Shown one piece after another: positions 45,894-58,490 of a DNA stretch of 64,000 bases. A program made the position numbers and the translations under genes. The stretch covers positions 21,178,001 through 21,242,000 of the forward strand of contig JAPQWV010000012.1 of the NCBI GenBank assembly GCA_027422505.1. Reading direction: 5' to 3'. This stretch comes from Craterostigma plantagineum. Taxonomy: Eukaryota; Streptophyta; Magnoliopsida; Lamiales; Linderniaceae. The notes beneath the pieces are model-generated. The model was not told the DNA's origin. It did no database searches and was given only the letters and a program-made list of their open reading frames with translations. Position 1 is the first letter of the stretch, and each line of letters opens with the position of its first letter.

Positions 45894-47988
45894 TGATAGA
45901 TAATAATTTGCACAATATTTAAGCTTATACTGGTTTCAACTTATAACATATATTGTGCTAATTATCTATTTTACTTGATGAAAGGTACCAATTATTTAAG
46001 ACACGAGATGGAGCCAAAAATATCATTTTCATACCCAAAGAGAGCAAGGAAATTAATCGTAATAATGACTCGGAGCCAATGATAGATATTGAGCCACATA
46101 TCATTTTAATTTACATTAAGGAAAATGACAAAAAATAAAAAAAAAACATACACGTGAGAAGAAAAAAAGGAAATAGAAACAAATCGATGTGGTTGCTCGG
46201 TATCTTTTTGACTGCTAAATTTCTGTAGCTTGTCGTCGAAAGAAGTAAGCCATCGTCATCTCAAGACATCCACAAGACAGCTTGTCGTTGAAAAGAAGGA
46301 CCGTGAGACGGAGAAAAAAAGAAGAGTGGAGGTTTACGCTTGACAACTTCGGATCCACATTCCCACCTTCAAAGCAAAAACAACTGGTTCAAACTTTATG
46401 CTATAAAAGGAGACGAGCTGCTCTAATTGAGTTATCTCCCAAAATATCCAAAGGACGAAGGAGCTTACGAAAATCAGAAATTGGGGCAGTTTTGGGGAGC
46501 TAAGGCCACACTAATCTTAAGCAGGCAGCTTTCCTTTAACTCACCCCAAACACTCACCAAGCAACGTAGCTCACGAAAGAGGCGAAAGCCAACCAAAAGC
46601 TCAACAACTTGCTCAAGAATAAAGCTGCTCTGCGAGGCTAAAGACCTAACAAGACAGGTGCTGTTTTTGGGGCTGACTTCGACTCTTGACGTGGACATGA
46701 GCCACTCTTGAGGACGGGCTGCAACACTAACAACGCGCGGCAGATCTGAGCGACGAACGACAGCAACCGAAGGCACAACCACAGATCTAGATTGAGGCAG
46801 CACGGCACGGGGAGACGAGGCGACACGGGGCAGCGACGTTGGATAGTTTCGAGCTGTTTTTGATGAGTCGCTGGACACTTGAGGAAAGAAGCAGTAGTTG
46901 GGAGCTGCTGTAATAACGATGGTAAAGAGGCTTAATTAAGGATTTCCTTGTTGGGCTTGGGCTGATTTTCTTTGGACGGTTTGGGCTTAAATTGCTTGGT
47001 GTAGAGCTGCGAGATCGGGGCTGCAGTTCGGTAGCGTTCGAACGGTTGTTTTACCTATCTTTCTATGTTTTCGAATATTATGTTTCGTAGCTAAACGTAT
47101 TATAGTTGAAGTATTATCAAAACCTTGGTTTATATTATTGTGAGATTATTGCGCATTTATTCGTGAACGCGTGAATATTCGTTTAAGCTTGAATTTATTT
47201 TAGCTGATGAACTTAGTTTGATTAAATAGTTGCAAATGTTTAATTAATCTAGGTGAGTCCATGGCTAATTAAAACGACAAATCCGTAATTGTTTGTTCGT
47301 TTTAATAAGTAGCGAACAATATTCAACTTCTCTACCCTAGGTAAGTGCAAGTTATATTGTAGTTTACGCGATTTGATTTTAACGGACCAGCGTCGTTTCT
47401 TGCGAGAGCGTCGTCCGAGCGAGTTAGTCAATAATCGGGTATCTTTCATTTTTAATGCTGTCGGAATCTTAAACCTTGCAGGGCGTCCCGGAGGTTATTT
47501 TTCGATTAGGGAAATAATTATAGAGTGTCTCTTAATTATCGAGAAATTAAGAAGAGATTGGTTGTTAGGCGTTCGTCGACAACTATAACCGATTATGCTT
47601 ATGTGTACACGTTATTTAGGAATCTATGATCGATTATATAAATCAAGGTGGAGAACGATTACTTCAACTATTATTTTATAGTCATTAGTTTCTATATTTT
47701 CTTTCGTCTATTCTTAGTTTAATTTCGTTTCTATATCAGTCTATTTTCAAAAATATATTTTCGTTTATAATAGCTTTAATTTTTATTTCCGTTTGAAAAA
47801 CTAAAAACCCCCTTTATTATTATTATCACTATTATTATTATTACTATAACTATTATTATTATTATTATCGATCGAATTTTGATATATAAGTAAATCAACC
47901 ATCTTCCCTGTGGAGACGATCCTTACTTTCGCTATACTCATATTAGTAAGGTTGTAAATTTTATTTTTGGCCGTTTACGACACGACCA
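45894..47988 (+). mobile_element. Solo LTR, about 2.1 kb, gypsy type
   Basis: Starts TGATAGATAA, ends ACACGACCA, with a perfect 5-base duplication gtcgt (45889-45893 and 47989-47993). Near its end CATCTTCCCTGTGGAGACGATCC resembles the 3' part of Athila/Tat-type LTRs. No internal region remains, so it arose by LTR recombination. The open frames inside have no family resemblance. Confidence 0.85.
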
Positions 47989-47993
47989 GTCGT

Positions 47994-48110
47994 ACAAATA
48001 AAAGGACACTGTAAAAGTCCTAAAATCAGTTGATGGATGGATTGATGAAGTTGATGGAATATATGATGTGTGTTTTGTGTGTAGTTTAATGGGTTAAAAA
48101 GTAAATATAA
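47994..48110 (+). pseudogene. GPX duplicate: end of 3' UTR relic
   Basis: ACAAATAAAAGG, then TTGATGAAG..ATGGAAT and GATGATGTGTGT-like sequence match 51457-51530 downstream of the intact gene. Confidence 0.75.
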
Positions 48111-48329
48111 TGATTTAAATCGTAAAATCTGTTGGAATATAGAGTATAAAACTAAAACGATAAGGTTAATTTGAAAGTTAAATTTTCAGGTAAAGTTGTC
48201 CCTTGACATGGTATTAGGACCATGCCATGCAGATATCGGAAAATATAGAGAAGAAAATTTTACCTCTAAAAGTGAAATATAGGGAAAAGAGAGAGTCGCC
48301 AAGACATAAGAGTATATGAATTAAAAGAA

Positions 48330-48755
48330 GGTGAATCTATAGAAAAATACTCAACTGGATAAAATTTTCACACATAGGTTCCCATGTCAGGAAATTTTAC
48401 AGATAGGTACCCAATTTAATTTTTACCAGTTTCTTTAGTCATGTTGTACCTTCCTGTGTGTATATTGCGTACCATAACACGTTGATATAGGGTACCTAAA
48501 TATAGCATACGTCGTACCTACGGCATAGTGTTATATAGGGCGTACCTAAATATAGCATACGTCGTACCATTTTCTGTTATATAGGGTACCCAAATGTGTT
48601 GATATAGGGTACCCAAATGTGTTGTATGGTGTACTTTCGGGGATCGGGTACCTATGTGCAAAAAATTTATTCTTTATGTACCTACATATAAAAAAATCTT
48701 GACAGGGTACTAAAATTACAAGTTTTTATCCAAATAGGTACTTTTGTGTAAGACC
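48330..48755 (+). repeat. Upstream arm of the GPX duplication, copy 2
   Basis: Second copy of the GTACC-rich repeat at 34085-34545, about 14.2 kb away and in the same orientation. It shows where the second duplication unit starts. Confidence 0.8.
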
Positions 48756-49377
48756 CCTAAAGAATTAAATATTATTGAGTGAACGATCCATTTCCTTATG
48801 CTTTTCGAACTCACCATTTGCGTATACATTCGTTAGTCGTTATAGTGGAAACAGTGAGACTCAGAAACAGCAGAAGCAGAAAATAAATATCTTAATTCCT
48901 TGGAAAATGGTGATGCATTCAAAAACCAATATTAACACTATTTGTTCTTTTTCTTGTCCTAGTTATATAATATATATAATATATATATATATATGTGTGT
49001 GTAAGTATATAATTCTTGTGGAGGTTTAAATTTAAACAAGATATGATCTTAAGAAACAATGGAGCCTACAACGACTAATTAAAACACTACACAAATTATG
49101 AGATAATGGTGACGACGAAGATGATGAGAAAATAAAGTTTTTATTAAACCACGAATCGAAATTCAAATATCTAATATGGCTTTTTACCTTCTTTCTAGTA
49201 TTGTTTAGAACTAGACACGTTGATATGATCTGTCATATGAATACGTAAAAATCCAATTCACAGCAATTAATAACCCTTCTTGAATTTATTTTTATTCAAT
49301 TATAAACGAAAGGGAAAAGGCATAGGCGGCATGTGGCACTTCTATAGTCCGCTAATTCATATTCATTTCATCACACA
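48756..49377. promoter_or_regulatory. Upstream region of the intact GPX gene
   Basis: Non-coding. About 49175-49377 is shared with the duplicated relic (34735-34896 plus 39357-39421) and so probably holds the conserved promoter. A TATATA microsatellite lies near 48968-48994. Confidence 0.5.
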
Positions 49378-49385
49378 TTATATAT
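49378..49385 (+). promoter_or_regulatory. Probable TATA box of GPX
   Basis: TTATATAT, 60 bases before the start codon. The same motif in the duplicate is where copia 2 inserted. Confidence 0.5.
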
Positions 49386-49444
49386 GGAAGCGAAGTTCTA
49401 ACAACCTTGTACAGTTTTTCCACACAGCGCACATTGCCAATTCG

Positions 49445-51376
49445 ATGTCCTCAATGGCATTCTCTTCAGTTTGCGCCGCCACGCCTTTGTACTGTTTGGG
49501 ACAAACCAAGCTTCAATTAAACACCAAGCTCTCTTCCATGGCGTTTCTTGAAATGTCTAACTGCAGAAAAAACCTCGGCTGTTCAAATTCAGGAATTTTC
49601 GGACATGGGTTCTCCTTTTTATCGTCGAATAATTCTGGTCTTTACGTAAAGAATCGATCTTTCGCCGCCATTCTTGCCAGAACTTCTACTGAGAAGTCTA
49701 TTTACGACTTCACTGTGAAGGTGATTTTTGTGCTTTTATATTGACTATGATGAGAAAATATTATTTACTCCTTTTGGATCTTTTTTTTTTGTATGAATTT
49801 TGGATTGAATCTCTTTGGACTATGGGGATTTTCAAATAGGATGCTCTTGTCTTGCTTAATTTTTTGTTCAAGTAATGGAAACATGAACCCTATTTTTGGC
49901 AATTTAATCGATTCGATTGAAGTCCATTTCGAACACGAGTCGATTTTCTAACAGGATGCTTTTTGTCTTGCTTAATTTTTTGTTCAAGTAATCGAAAGAT
50001 GAAGCCTAATTTAGGACTTTAATCGACTCTATGGAAGTAATTCGATGTCCTCCATTTTTAGCTATTCAAATCAAGATGAAAGACTGTTGAAGATGTAGTT
50101 TGTCTAACTATGAGAAAGTAAATTCTTGATCTTACATTGCCCCCGAAAACAGGACATTGATGGCAAGGACGTCTCGCTCGATAAGTTCAAAGGCAAGGTT
50201 CTTTTGGTCGTGAACGTCGCTTCGAAATGGTATTTTTCTGATCGATCGTTCGATTTTTAGAAACTATCGAAAAGGTTGCTCACAGTAATCGTGTTATTCG
50301 CTCGTTTTTTCGCCATTCAGTGGCTTCACGTCGTCGAACTACCCGGAGCTCGCCCAACTATACGATAAATACAAAGATCAAGGTATGCTTCGATCTATCG
50401 AAATCTATACAATCAATGTGCTTATCGAATTCTTGAATTTATCGATCTTCAAGCTTTTTCTTGCTTTTGTTTGTTTAGGTTTTGAGGTTTTAGCGTTTCC
50501 GTGCAACCAGTTCGGCAACCAGGAGCCGGGATCGAATCAAGAAATCAAGGAATTTGCGTCCACTAAGTTTAAGGCAGAGTTTCCGATCTTCGATAAGGTT
50601 GGGTACATATTTTTTTAGGCTTAAGTGTTTTTTTTTCTCCGTCCTATGAGATTAGGAGGGGTGCGCTCTCAGGACACACCCAACTTAGAGGTTGCAATTT
50701 AATGAAACTAACTGTCAAAATCGAAGCAATTTAAGGACAACAAGCGCTAACTGGACACATGTCGCCTCTTCTGAAAGTTAGGGTGTGTTTGGTATGCAGA
50801 ATTCGATGTGGAAAATAAAGGAAGACGTGTGATTGTACGACACGCAAAAGCGTGATATACAATGATTCGATCGCATCATCACATTTTTCTTCCTCTTCCG
50901 CTTGGAATTCCGCATACCAAGTGGCCCCTTAGGCTGATCGTCCTGAAAGTGTCACACCTCTTAACTCGGGAAAAAAATAATTAAGCTGGCCTAATCGTGA
51001 TTGATTTAGTTTCAATAGAGAAGAAAAAAATTAAAAGATTACACGTCTGTGTGAGCAGGTTGATGTTAACGGGCCGAACACGGCTCCAGTGTATCAGTTT
51101 CTCAAGTCGAGCTCGGGAGGACTCCTCGGCGACGGGATAAAGTGGAATTTCGAGAAATTTCTGGTCGATAAAAACGGTAAAGTCGTCCAAAGGTATCAAC
51201 CAACAACTTCGCCTTTGAATATCGAGGTAATTAAATAATCCTTAGCCCACAAGCAACCTATATATAATACATATTTACGTATATAAGATCATATATCTCC
51301 CTGACAACATATAGTTGCCGTTTAACAAGACTAATTCTTGATGCAGAAGGATTTGCAGAAACTTCTTGCAGCATAA
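49445..51376 (+). CDS. GPX: Chloroplast-targeted glutathione peroxidase (GPX1/7-like)
   Basis: Six exons: 49445-49720, 50153-50229, 50321-50382, 50479-50597, 51059-51226 and 51347-51376; 243 residues. The enzyme reduces lipid and hydrogen peroxides, in plants mostly with thioredoxin. The first 80 or so residues are rich in Ser/Asn/Lys and poor in acids, a plastid transit peptide ([16 protein letters not shown]). The core begins at [20 protein letters not shown]. Peroxidatic Cys118 sits in NVASKCGFTSSNY; Gln153 (NQEPG), Trp207 and Asn208 (KWNFEKFLV) complete the catalytic set. Cys147 is in FPCNQFG. Residue 166 ([12 protein letters not shown]) is Ser where thioredoxin-dependent family members have the resolving Cys, 48 residues after the peroxidatic one. 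The gene ends LQKLLAA like plastid GPXs. It faces the RUS4-like gene tail to tail. Confidence 0.93.
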
Positions 51377-51584
51377 GAAGGAAAGTGAGATATATTTGTA
51401 CTTAGGTTCACTGTAATAAGCAGTTGTCTCACTACTCAGATATCACCAGTTACATACAAATAAAAGGGAATGCTGTAACCTTCATATCTTGATGGATTTA
51501 TGAAGCTATGGAATGGTGATGATGTGTGTAAATAAAATTAACAAATACAACATTACTACATAAACCAAGTAAGTAAAAATGTAC
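51377..51584. terminator. Shared 3' region between convergent GPX and RUS4-like genes
   Basis: Only 208 bases separate the two stop codons, so the 3' untranslated regions very likely abut or overlap. AAATAAAAGGGAATG (about 51459) on the plus strand could serve GPX polyadenylation. Confidence 0.5.
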
Positions 51585-54500
51585 TCAGTTAGCAATAAAA
51601 GTATACCTCCTTTGTTCTTGGGTGCTTAGAAGGATGTTCTTGCAAGCCCACCCTTGTCTGTATAATTCTTCGATCAACACGACGACGTCGTTTTGCAGAG
51701 TTCTCTTGCTACTTTCTACCAATGTAAGCCATTTTACCTCGACAATCCAATCCGAGGAGTCTAAATTGCGCTCGTCGGCGCCGTTCAGTAGCCCTTTACG
51801 AACATAGCACGCCTGTGAAAATCACAAAAATTCCCGTCGCAGAATCGTTACATTCGACGCGAAAAATGGAGACGATTAGTTCCTAACGAATCTTTCTTAC
51901 CTGCATTAGACCCGCGATGACATCTGTAGTCGCCGCTCCTTCACGCAGAGAAATAAGTATTCCGTGCTGCAGTTTAAGGATCAATTATTGTTTCAACCTG
52001 TAACTAGGGAGGTGATATTATAGGGGAAACAAATTTTGGTGGTGGAACTATGACAATAACTTCCAAAAATAGAGCAATTTGGGACATTATACGCCGAACT
52101 CCAAATTCTAGAGTTTCGGCGCATAATCTATGGTTCCCATAAATTTAGGACGTGACATTACACATGCAATAACTTCAAAATTAAGCAATTTTCAAGCAGA
52201 ATCTGGAATTTTAGCGTATAATGTTCCTATATTGTTTAATTTGAAAGTTATTGTCCGTATAATGCAACCCTAAATTCTCTATCCCTACGGGTGTGCTTGG
52301 TTTGTGGAAATTAGTAAGGGAAACTCGTTTGGTTGATCAAAGAATAGATAAGGAAAAGAAAAGAAAATCTAATTTAATTTTGACTCAAAACTAAGGAAAA
52401 CTAATTTCCTCACCAAATCGTGAAAAAAAAATGAAAGAAACTTATGTAAATCATTTTCTCTTCCACCTTACTTTCCTCAAATCAACCACAGTCTACATGG
52501 TACCCCCAAAATTATAGGACTGACAAAAATAATTAACACACAGTTTGACGTCAATCAAGGGTGCATGGGCTGTGATGTAAGGCGGAAATTTCGTATTATA
52601 ACCAAGAACGGAAAGTTCAGACAACTTACGTCTCTTACTATGGATCCTCCGCCATTAAGACTCTCCAAGCAGACAAAGTGTGCATCCTCTTCTTTGATGG
52701 ATCTCAGTGTCTTTAGGGCGAGCTTCGGCGTTTTTCTCTCGGGATTTATGCATCCTATTCTTATTGGAAGCGCCTCCCCGCCGCCTAGGTGGAGAAATGA
52801 AAGCTTTTACTCGGACGATATGGGTCTTTGAATCGGGAAATTAAACTCTTTACCTTTGCTCCACCACAAGAAATCGATGCCTTCCCTTTGACTCACTTCA
52901 GCTGGGGACAGGACATATCCCGACCCAAGCCACGTGTCGATTATTAGGACGAGCCTATCCTGCCCAAGAAAGGCGTTTGTGTTGAATATGAGATTGAGGA
53001 GTCACTTCTTAATTCAAGGAAAAAGACTGAAAAAGAAGTGAATTGAAGGAAATTAGAGGCTAACCTTGGTTAGTGTTTGAAGATGAACTTGTTTTAGCCC
53101 TTGGTAGATACCGAGAAGATCGAGGCCGCAGAGGATTGGGTACAGAAAGAACGGTAAAACTGCCAGTAATCTTATCGCAGCGAACAACAAATGTAAGGAA
53201 TTGCCAAGCCTTTTCCATATAAAAAGAAAAGATCAAACAATGAAAGTAACCTTTTATTGTTCCTCAAAAGAATGTTGATGGTGGCAGCAAGGAGAAGTCC
53301 AATATTATCGAAGCACACCGTTTGTATCTGAGAAAAATTCGGAGAACAAATAAACGATTATTATGTGAAAAAGACAAGGATGGGTTCGAAACGATCAACG
53401 CATTGGTCATACCTGGGACTTTGCAGAAACTTCACCAAGATTGTCTGAAATGGCAAAGCTTCTATGAACAGCTGTCTGACATCATACCCAATTGTGCTTT
53501 ATACAGATCGGGAAAATTTAAAAAAGAAAATGATAAAAGATAGTGACTTTCGCATATAGATAAGAAGAAAGACATACACCAGTCGCCAAATAGCAAGCAA
53601 GGCTTATCTGCTTAGCAATGTTTGCTATCGTCGCAAGCAAAAGGAAATACTTGGGAAACAGAGGAGTCAACAATTCAACTCCTATGCTCAAGCTGAACAA
53701 AACCGACGTCGAGAACCTCACTCTCTTTACATTAAAAGAACCATGGTAAAGAAAAAGATGATATCAACGATTGTAATATATTTCTATCAAGATATATATC
53801 ATAAAGTAGTCGAGGTCGTTTTACAACTGAAATTTTAACGTCGTTTGTACCTTTAGGTTGGTATCAAAAGCCGAAGCAAGATTAGCAGTGTATATGCACC
53901 TACATAGTCTCCCAAGCCCATCTTTCAAAACCCAATTCAAAGCAGCAGCTGACGGGAGAGACCGTGAATATCCAATTCCTATAGCACGAAACATTGCCTA
54001 CATACATGTAGGCATTATTGTAAGTGCGGCATTTTATCGAACAGAAAAGGAGCCAACTCATAAAACGATTCCAACCCAATCAATGAAGTAAACCTAAACA
54101 TGTGCACAGTAACCAAAACATGGAATGCTAAAAAGATGGCCCATTTACTACCTGAGTTGCAAGAACCTGTAGAGCAGAGCTGGAAACCCTATGCAAGAAC
54201 TTCCATTTTACGTACGCTAAGTAATTATCGCTGACTTCTCTGGGCAGAAAAAGGTCCCTGGCGCCAATCCTAATACCTTCCCTAAAACTCCAAGGAAAAT
54301 CCCACAACGAAAGCGCACTGTTCCCACAAATTGGGACCAATTTCAACTCTTCTCCATCCCACAAGTACCTCGAAACTGCTCCGGCGTGGTTCACAGCGAC
54401 TGGGAGGCTGAAATTTTCTCGCTCTCCGCCGCAGTGGGGATGCAATTTCAGCTCTTTTCTGTCAAATGAAGCGTTCGATGGGCTCAGCGATGAAGAAAAA

Positions 54501-54643
54501 GGTCGCTTGAAGAGCTTAACGGAAGTGGGCAGCGCAAGGTGGTGCTGTTGTAGAGACCTTGTACGATGGTAATGCGAGCATGAAGGTGAGTGTGGATTTG
54601 TTACCTCCACGGAAGATAACGAGCCGAGCCGAGCAACAGCCAT
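51585..54643 (-). CDS. RUS4: Root UVB sensitive 4-like protein (DUF647)
   Basis: Ten exons on the minus strand: 54643-54152, 53997-53851, 53724-53578, 53475-53413, 53327-53251, 53170-53065, 52959-52854, 52784-52630, 51966-51901 and 51812-51585. Each join keeps frame with GT-AG borders; 528 residues. RUS proteins carry the DUF647 membrane-associated domain; RUS1/2 act in UV-B and vitamin B6-related seedling growth, and RUS4 has been linked to anther dehiscence. The N-terminus (about 1-60, Ser/His/Arg-rich) may be a plastid transit peptide. DUF647 starts near residue 125: ARDLFLPREVSDNYLAYVKW, SSALQVLATQ, LNWVLKDGLGRL, then VLFSLSIGVELLTPLFPKYF, FAISDNLGEVSAKSQ and TVCFDNIGLLLAATIN. The C-terminal part includes GILISLREGAATTDVIAGL and ends QEQRRYTFIAN. 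Assignment to RUS4 rather than another RUS is from remembered sequence. The ATG at 54643 is the first in this frame. Confidence 0.85.
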
Positions 54644-55184
54644 TGTTTGTTGGGCTCAAGCTCGACTGTAGCGCGAAACGCTTGCCTGAACTATTTCTGT
54701 TACTTTCTTCTTCGTCTTCTGAAAGAACTCCGATTTTGAGTGGAGGTGGTCCGTGGACAATAGTTGGGTTTTTCTGTTTATGGTCCGGGCCTGTATGTTG
54801 TGGGCTTCTATGTTTAATTTATGAGCCCACTTCTTATATTATTACAAGACTAGGCATAGATAGACAATATGCAAGTACTTTTGTTAACTGAAAATAGAGG
54901 GGCCCGTTTACTTTGCCACATGGGAAAAGGAAGTATATAAGAAAGCCCGTGTTAGAAAATGAGATAATAATCCCATCTAATCCTATTCAAATACAATGAC
55001 TGTTCGTATTATGTTCACGATAAGTTAATTGATATCTTATTTCTATACATGTACAATGACAAATATACCCCTGCGACAATTTGCAAATTGAACCAAAACT
55101 GTTTCTGGAGTCCTCTATTTAGCGTTCTGATATATATTTCTTGACCATAATTATTTCAATAGCAGGACCATGCAACCGCACGAA
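54644..55184. promoter_or_regulatory. Upstream region of the RUS4-like gene
   Basis: No coding feature recognised; it should contain the promoter of the minus-strand gene. No TATA box can be assigned with confidence. Confidence 0.4.
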
Positions 55185-55600
55185 ACTTAATTCTTTGTCT
55201 TCATCACAAGCACTTAAGCATAGCATGCAATGAACTCGTTGTAAAGTTCATCAGAAATCAGTGGAGCCACCATGGCAAAAACATTCATGTTCCATCCAAA
55301 TTGCAAACAAGCGCCGATCATATTTGTCCAAGGAATCAAATCGTGACATTGTATTTCGAACAAAAACATTGAAGGAACCCCCAAATCACCACCACGAGCA
55401 TAAAAGTGAAAAAGTAGTTGAATTTACCTACTCTGCCTTGATCACACAAGCATGTAGTTGCAGCTGTCGACCAAGCTCAATGAATTATTCTGCTACACGA
55501 TTTGGATAAGCATACATATGTCCGCGCATTGTGCTACGTCCCACGTCATTTCTTTCAAGCATATTATCGAATACCTTGAGAGCGACCTCCCGTCAGACTG
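55185..55600 (-). pseudogene. PPR-protein gene relic
   Basis: The minus strand reads ALKVFDNMLERNDV, then a degenerate stretch and GRQLQLHACVIKAE, typical of PLS-class pentatricopeptide repeats, followed by FEIQCHDLIPWTNMIGACLQ-like sequence. Stops (such as after VAE and KAE) and frame changes break it. It is too short to name. Confidence 0.5.
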
Positions 55601-58490
55601 TTAAAAACATACCCAGACCAGACGGTTCTTCGACACACACTACCGCATGTGCTTCTCGATCCCGTTAACCTCAAACAAATATAGCACTTTCGATATCTCA
55701 CTTTTATTCAAAGCTGGCGGACAATTGGACTTCGAGGATCGATCTCGAGCTGTGAAACATAATTCTATTTCCAACACTCGACTATGGTGATTGGCTAAAA
55801 ATTTATAGTGCAATTGTCGCCTCTGAGAATTTGTAACGTCTTGTGAACGGATGTCGTCGAGACTTCACGTCTGCATTTAGGTTATTTGAGGGTATTTTGG
55901 TAATCGTCGATTTAATATGGAGGGTTGAGTAAGTTAATAATCTCGGCCCAATCCGCTGCTGGATAAATAATCTTAAGAATGTGCTACTAATATCTCGGGC
56001 CAATTTTCTTAACGGGCTTATACTGAGTGCAAAACTGAAAACTGAACTTAATACTATATAAGTTGGACCTTCTCTTGACTTATCAGCCAAACTAAACGCA
56101 GCCGTGTAAAATATTAACTAACTTAAGGTAGATTGGTGATTTTTTTATTTTAAATTTTAATAAAACTAAATTTACCTATCAATCTTATGGCAGTTTATAG
56201 CCGGTTGGAGCTTCTCTATGTTGGCTGCGAAAGAATAGGGGTCTTCGGCACGTTTCTCATGGGGTTTTAATATATTAAAGTAGTAAGTAAAATAGACTTA
56301 TTACTATCGTAATAAACATATATACAAATTTTATTTTATCTTTTCGTCTTCTCATGGCAATTGTAGTGAATCGATGGAGAAGATGTATCAATTAACGATT
56401 TTTTACGTACTTTTGCACATGCAACGTTGACTTTATTTTTGCATGGTCATGAGTGAAATTGTACTTACTATGGAGGCCATATTGAGTTAATATTATGCAT
56501 ATCTTATATATCTAAGGAAATGTAGGTTTACTAATATGTTGCCACATGTCCACTTAAAAGGGAAATTAATATGAAGGAAACTTCCAAGAGCACGTTCAGC
56601 ACTAACGTAAAAGAACTGATTAACCATTGCCTCAGCAAGTGGAAAAACTGCTTCTCATAGTCTGTCTCTTTGTGAAAGCAGTTTTTACTTCAGTTTTTCT
56701 TAGTTATAGGTGCAATCTGCTATGACGTTTGGACGACCGAACAAAAAATGGATGCTGGTTTTTTAAATTTCGAACTTGAAGGTGCTGTTTCAATTAATAT
56801 GTCAAATCGATTATGGATTATGAGTTGATGTAATGTTTAACGTTGCCTTTATTCTTCCACAATGGTTTATAGGGGAGAAGACTTGAAAAAGGAGGACAAA
56901 GCCAACAATGGTATAGCCGAATAAGTGGATTGGTGACAAGGTGAAGTTAAATCTAGACTAGACCACCAAGTTCAATTTGGATAGCGCATTCTGGGTTCAG
57001 AATTAGGATCATGGAAAGTTAAAGTGACGATGAAGTGGACTGAAAATGGATGGGTTTGTAATTTCGAATTGAGGGGTTCCAGAGGTAGATTCTCTCTTTT
57101 AGTTTGTTGGTATTATTAACTTATTTTGAGTGATTGTCGATATGTTGATGATTATCTATTTTTTTCTCACACGATGTGTTAATTTACAGGACGGTTTCCA
57201 TCATCGAGATAAATGTCGTCAATCTTGTATCAACAGTGCAGCAACAAGCGGAAGGATACATTCAAATCCAGACATCTTTTCAATTTGGAATAAGTTTTAT
57301 TATGCTTTCAGATACAACATGCACGTCATTCTCCGAGAATTAGTAGTAAATCAGGAATATAACATCAATAATATGCACATTGGGTTGGGAATACTTGCTT
57401 ATTGGTGATCAAGCCGATGGTGTTTTCTCGCTCTGTATTGTTGCAAACTATCGAGCGAAACTCCATCACCCCCTTTTGCAATCAATGTGAATCATCATGT
57501 AGTTTTATATGAAAATATACAGTAAGGCTGAAGTTGGGGGTGCAGATGCTATTGTAATAAAGCCGGCGTTGAACGATTTTTCTATGGACCGGCTTCTTTT
57601 CCTGCGTCAATCAGCCAAGAAATGCACACGTTGGTGGGTCCCGTGGTGGTTACCTAGATCCAGAGGTGTCTTGACGAAGGTATCGAGTTCTACAAAGCAA
57701 GTAATGTCACCTACTTTTTCTGTGCATCGTTGGGGTGCTCAACTATTCAGAGCTTTCAATTTTTGGGGCTAAGCTTTTCGAGTTTCATAAGTTTTTTTTC
57801 GGAGTTATTGATTTCTGTTTGATATTTAATTTGAAAAGGTTTAAGGAGAGATATACCATGAGAAACATGCGACAAAGTTGATCACTTGGAACTTGGAGGG
57901 GGCATCTGTTGCGAAGACATGACAAGAAGCCGGATGAATTCTCTTCATTTAAGGTCAAATGAGTTCTCTTCAATTAACGATATGACAATGCCTATACTTT
58001 GGCATTTGCATCTACACGAGACAACGACGTATGTTGAGTGTGAGATAATAATTGTTGTCCTCCTGCCGGGATTGGATGATATTTGTTTTAGTTGTTGATT
58101 CTTGTTTCACTAATGACAAGCGATGTGAACTGTGAACGAGTGTTAGTTTATTCGTGATTGTTCGATGCTGGACGAAGCTTTGTCTGTTTTAACTGCTGGC
58201 GTTCTGGATTTGTTTGGTTTTTTTTATATATATTTTTAACCTGATCTAGACAGATACGTTCCTTTACCTGTCCGCCTAAAGAAGTTTTCATACAAAAGCT
58301 CAATTTCGTTTTCCGTATAACCCCAAGGTGTGTATATATAATAGACCTTCTGAAAAGCCTATTGCATATTTGAACGGTCACACAGGGGCAGCGAACTGTT
58401 AGATGGAATTGATTATTGAACCCAACGTATTATACAGGTTGATAGGAAATTCCTTATATCATTTTTTTATTCCTTTTCACTTGCGTACTA
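55601..58490. other. Intergenic region without recognised genes
   Basis: Short open frames occur (for example 57509-57772) but none matches a family I know and none is supported by splice structure. The 5' end of Helitron A should lie somewhere here, but no clear terminus was found. Confidence 0.4.

Noticed and set aside
46282..46878. Arginine-rich open frames near 46.5 kb as a host gene
   Set aside because: They fall inside a solo LTR with a perfect target duplication and match no family.
55803..56090. 95-residue minus-strand frame
   Set aside because: No family resemblance, unremarkable composition, AT-rich intergenic setting.
57130..57772. Possible host gene at 57.1-57.8 kb
   Set aside because: Two short frames with no recognisable domain and no convincing splice junction linking them.
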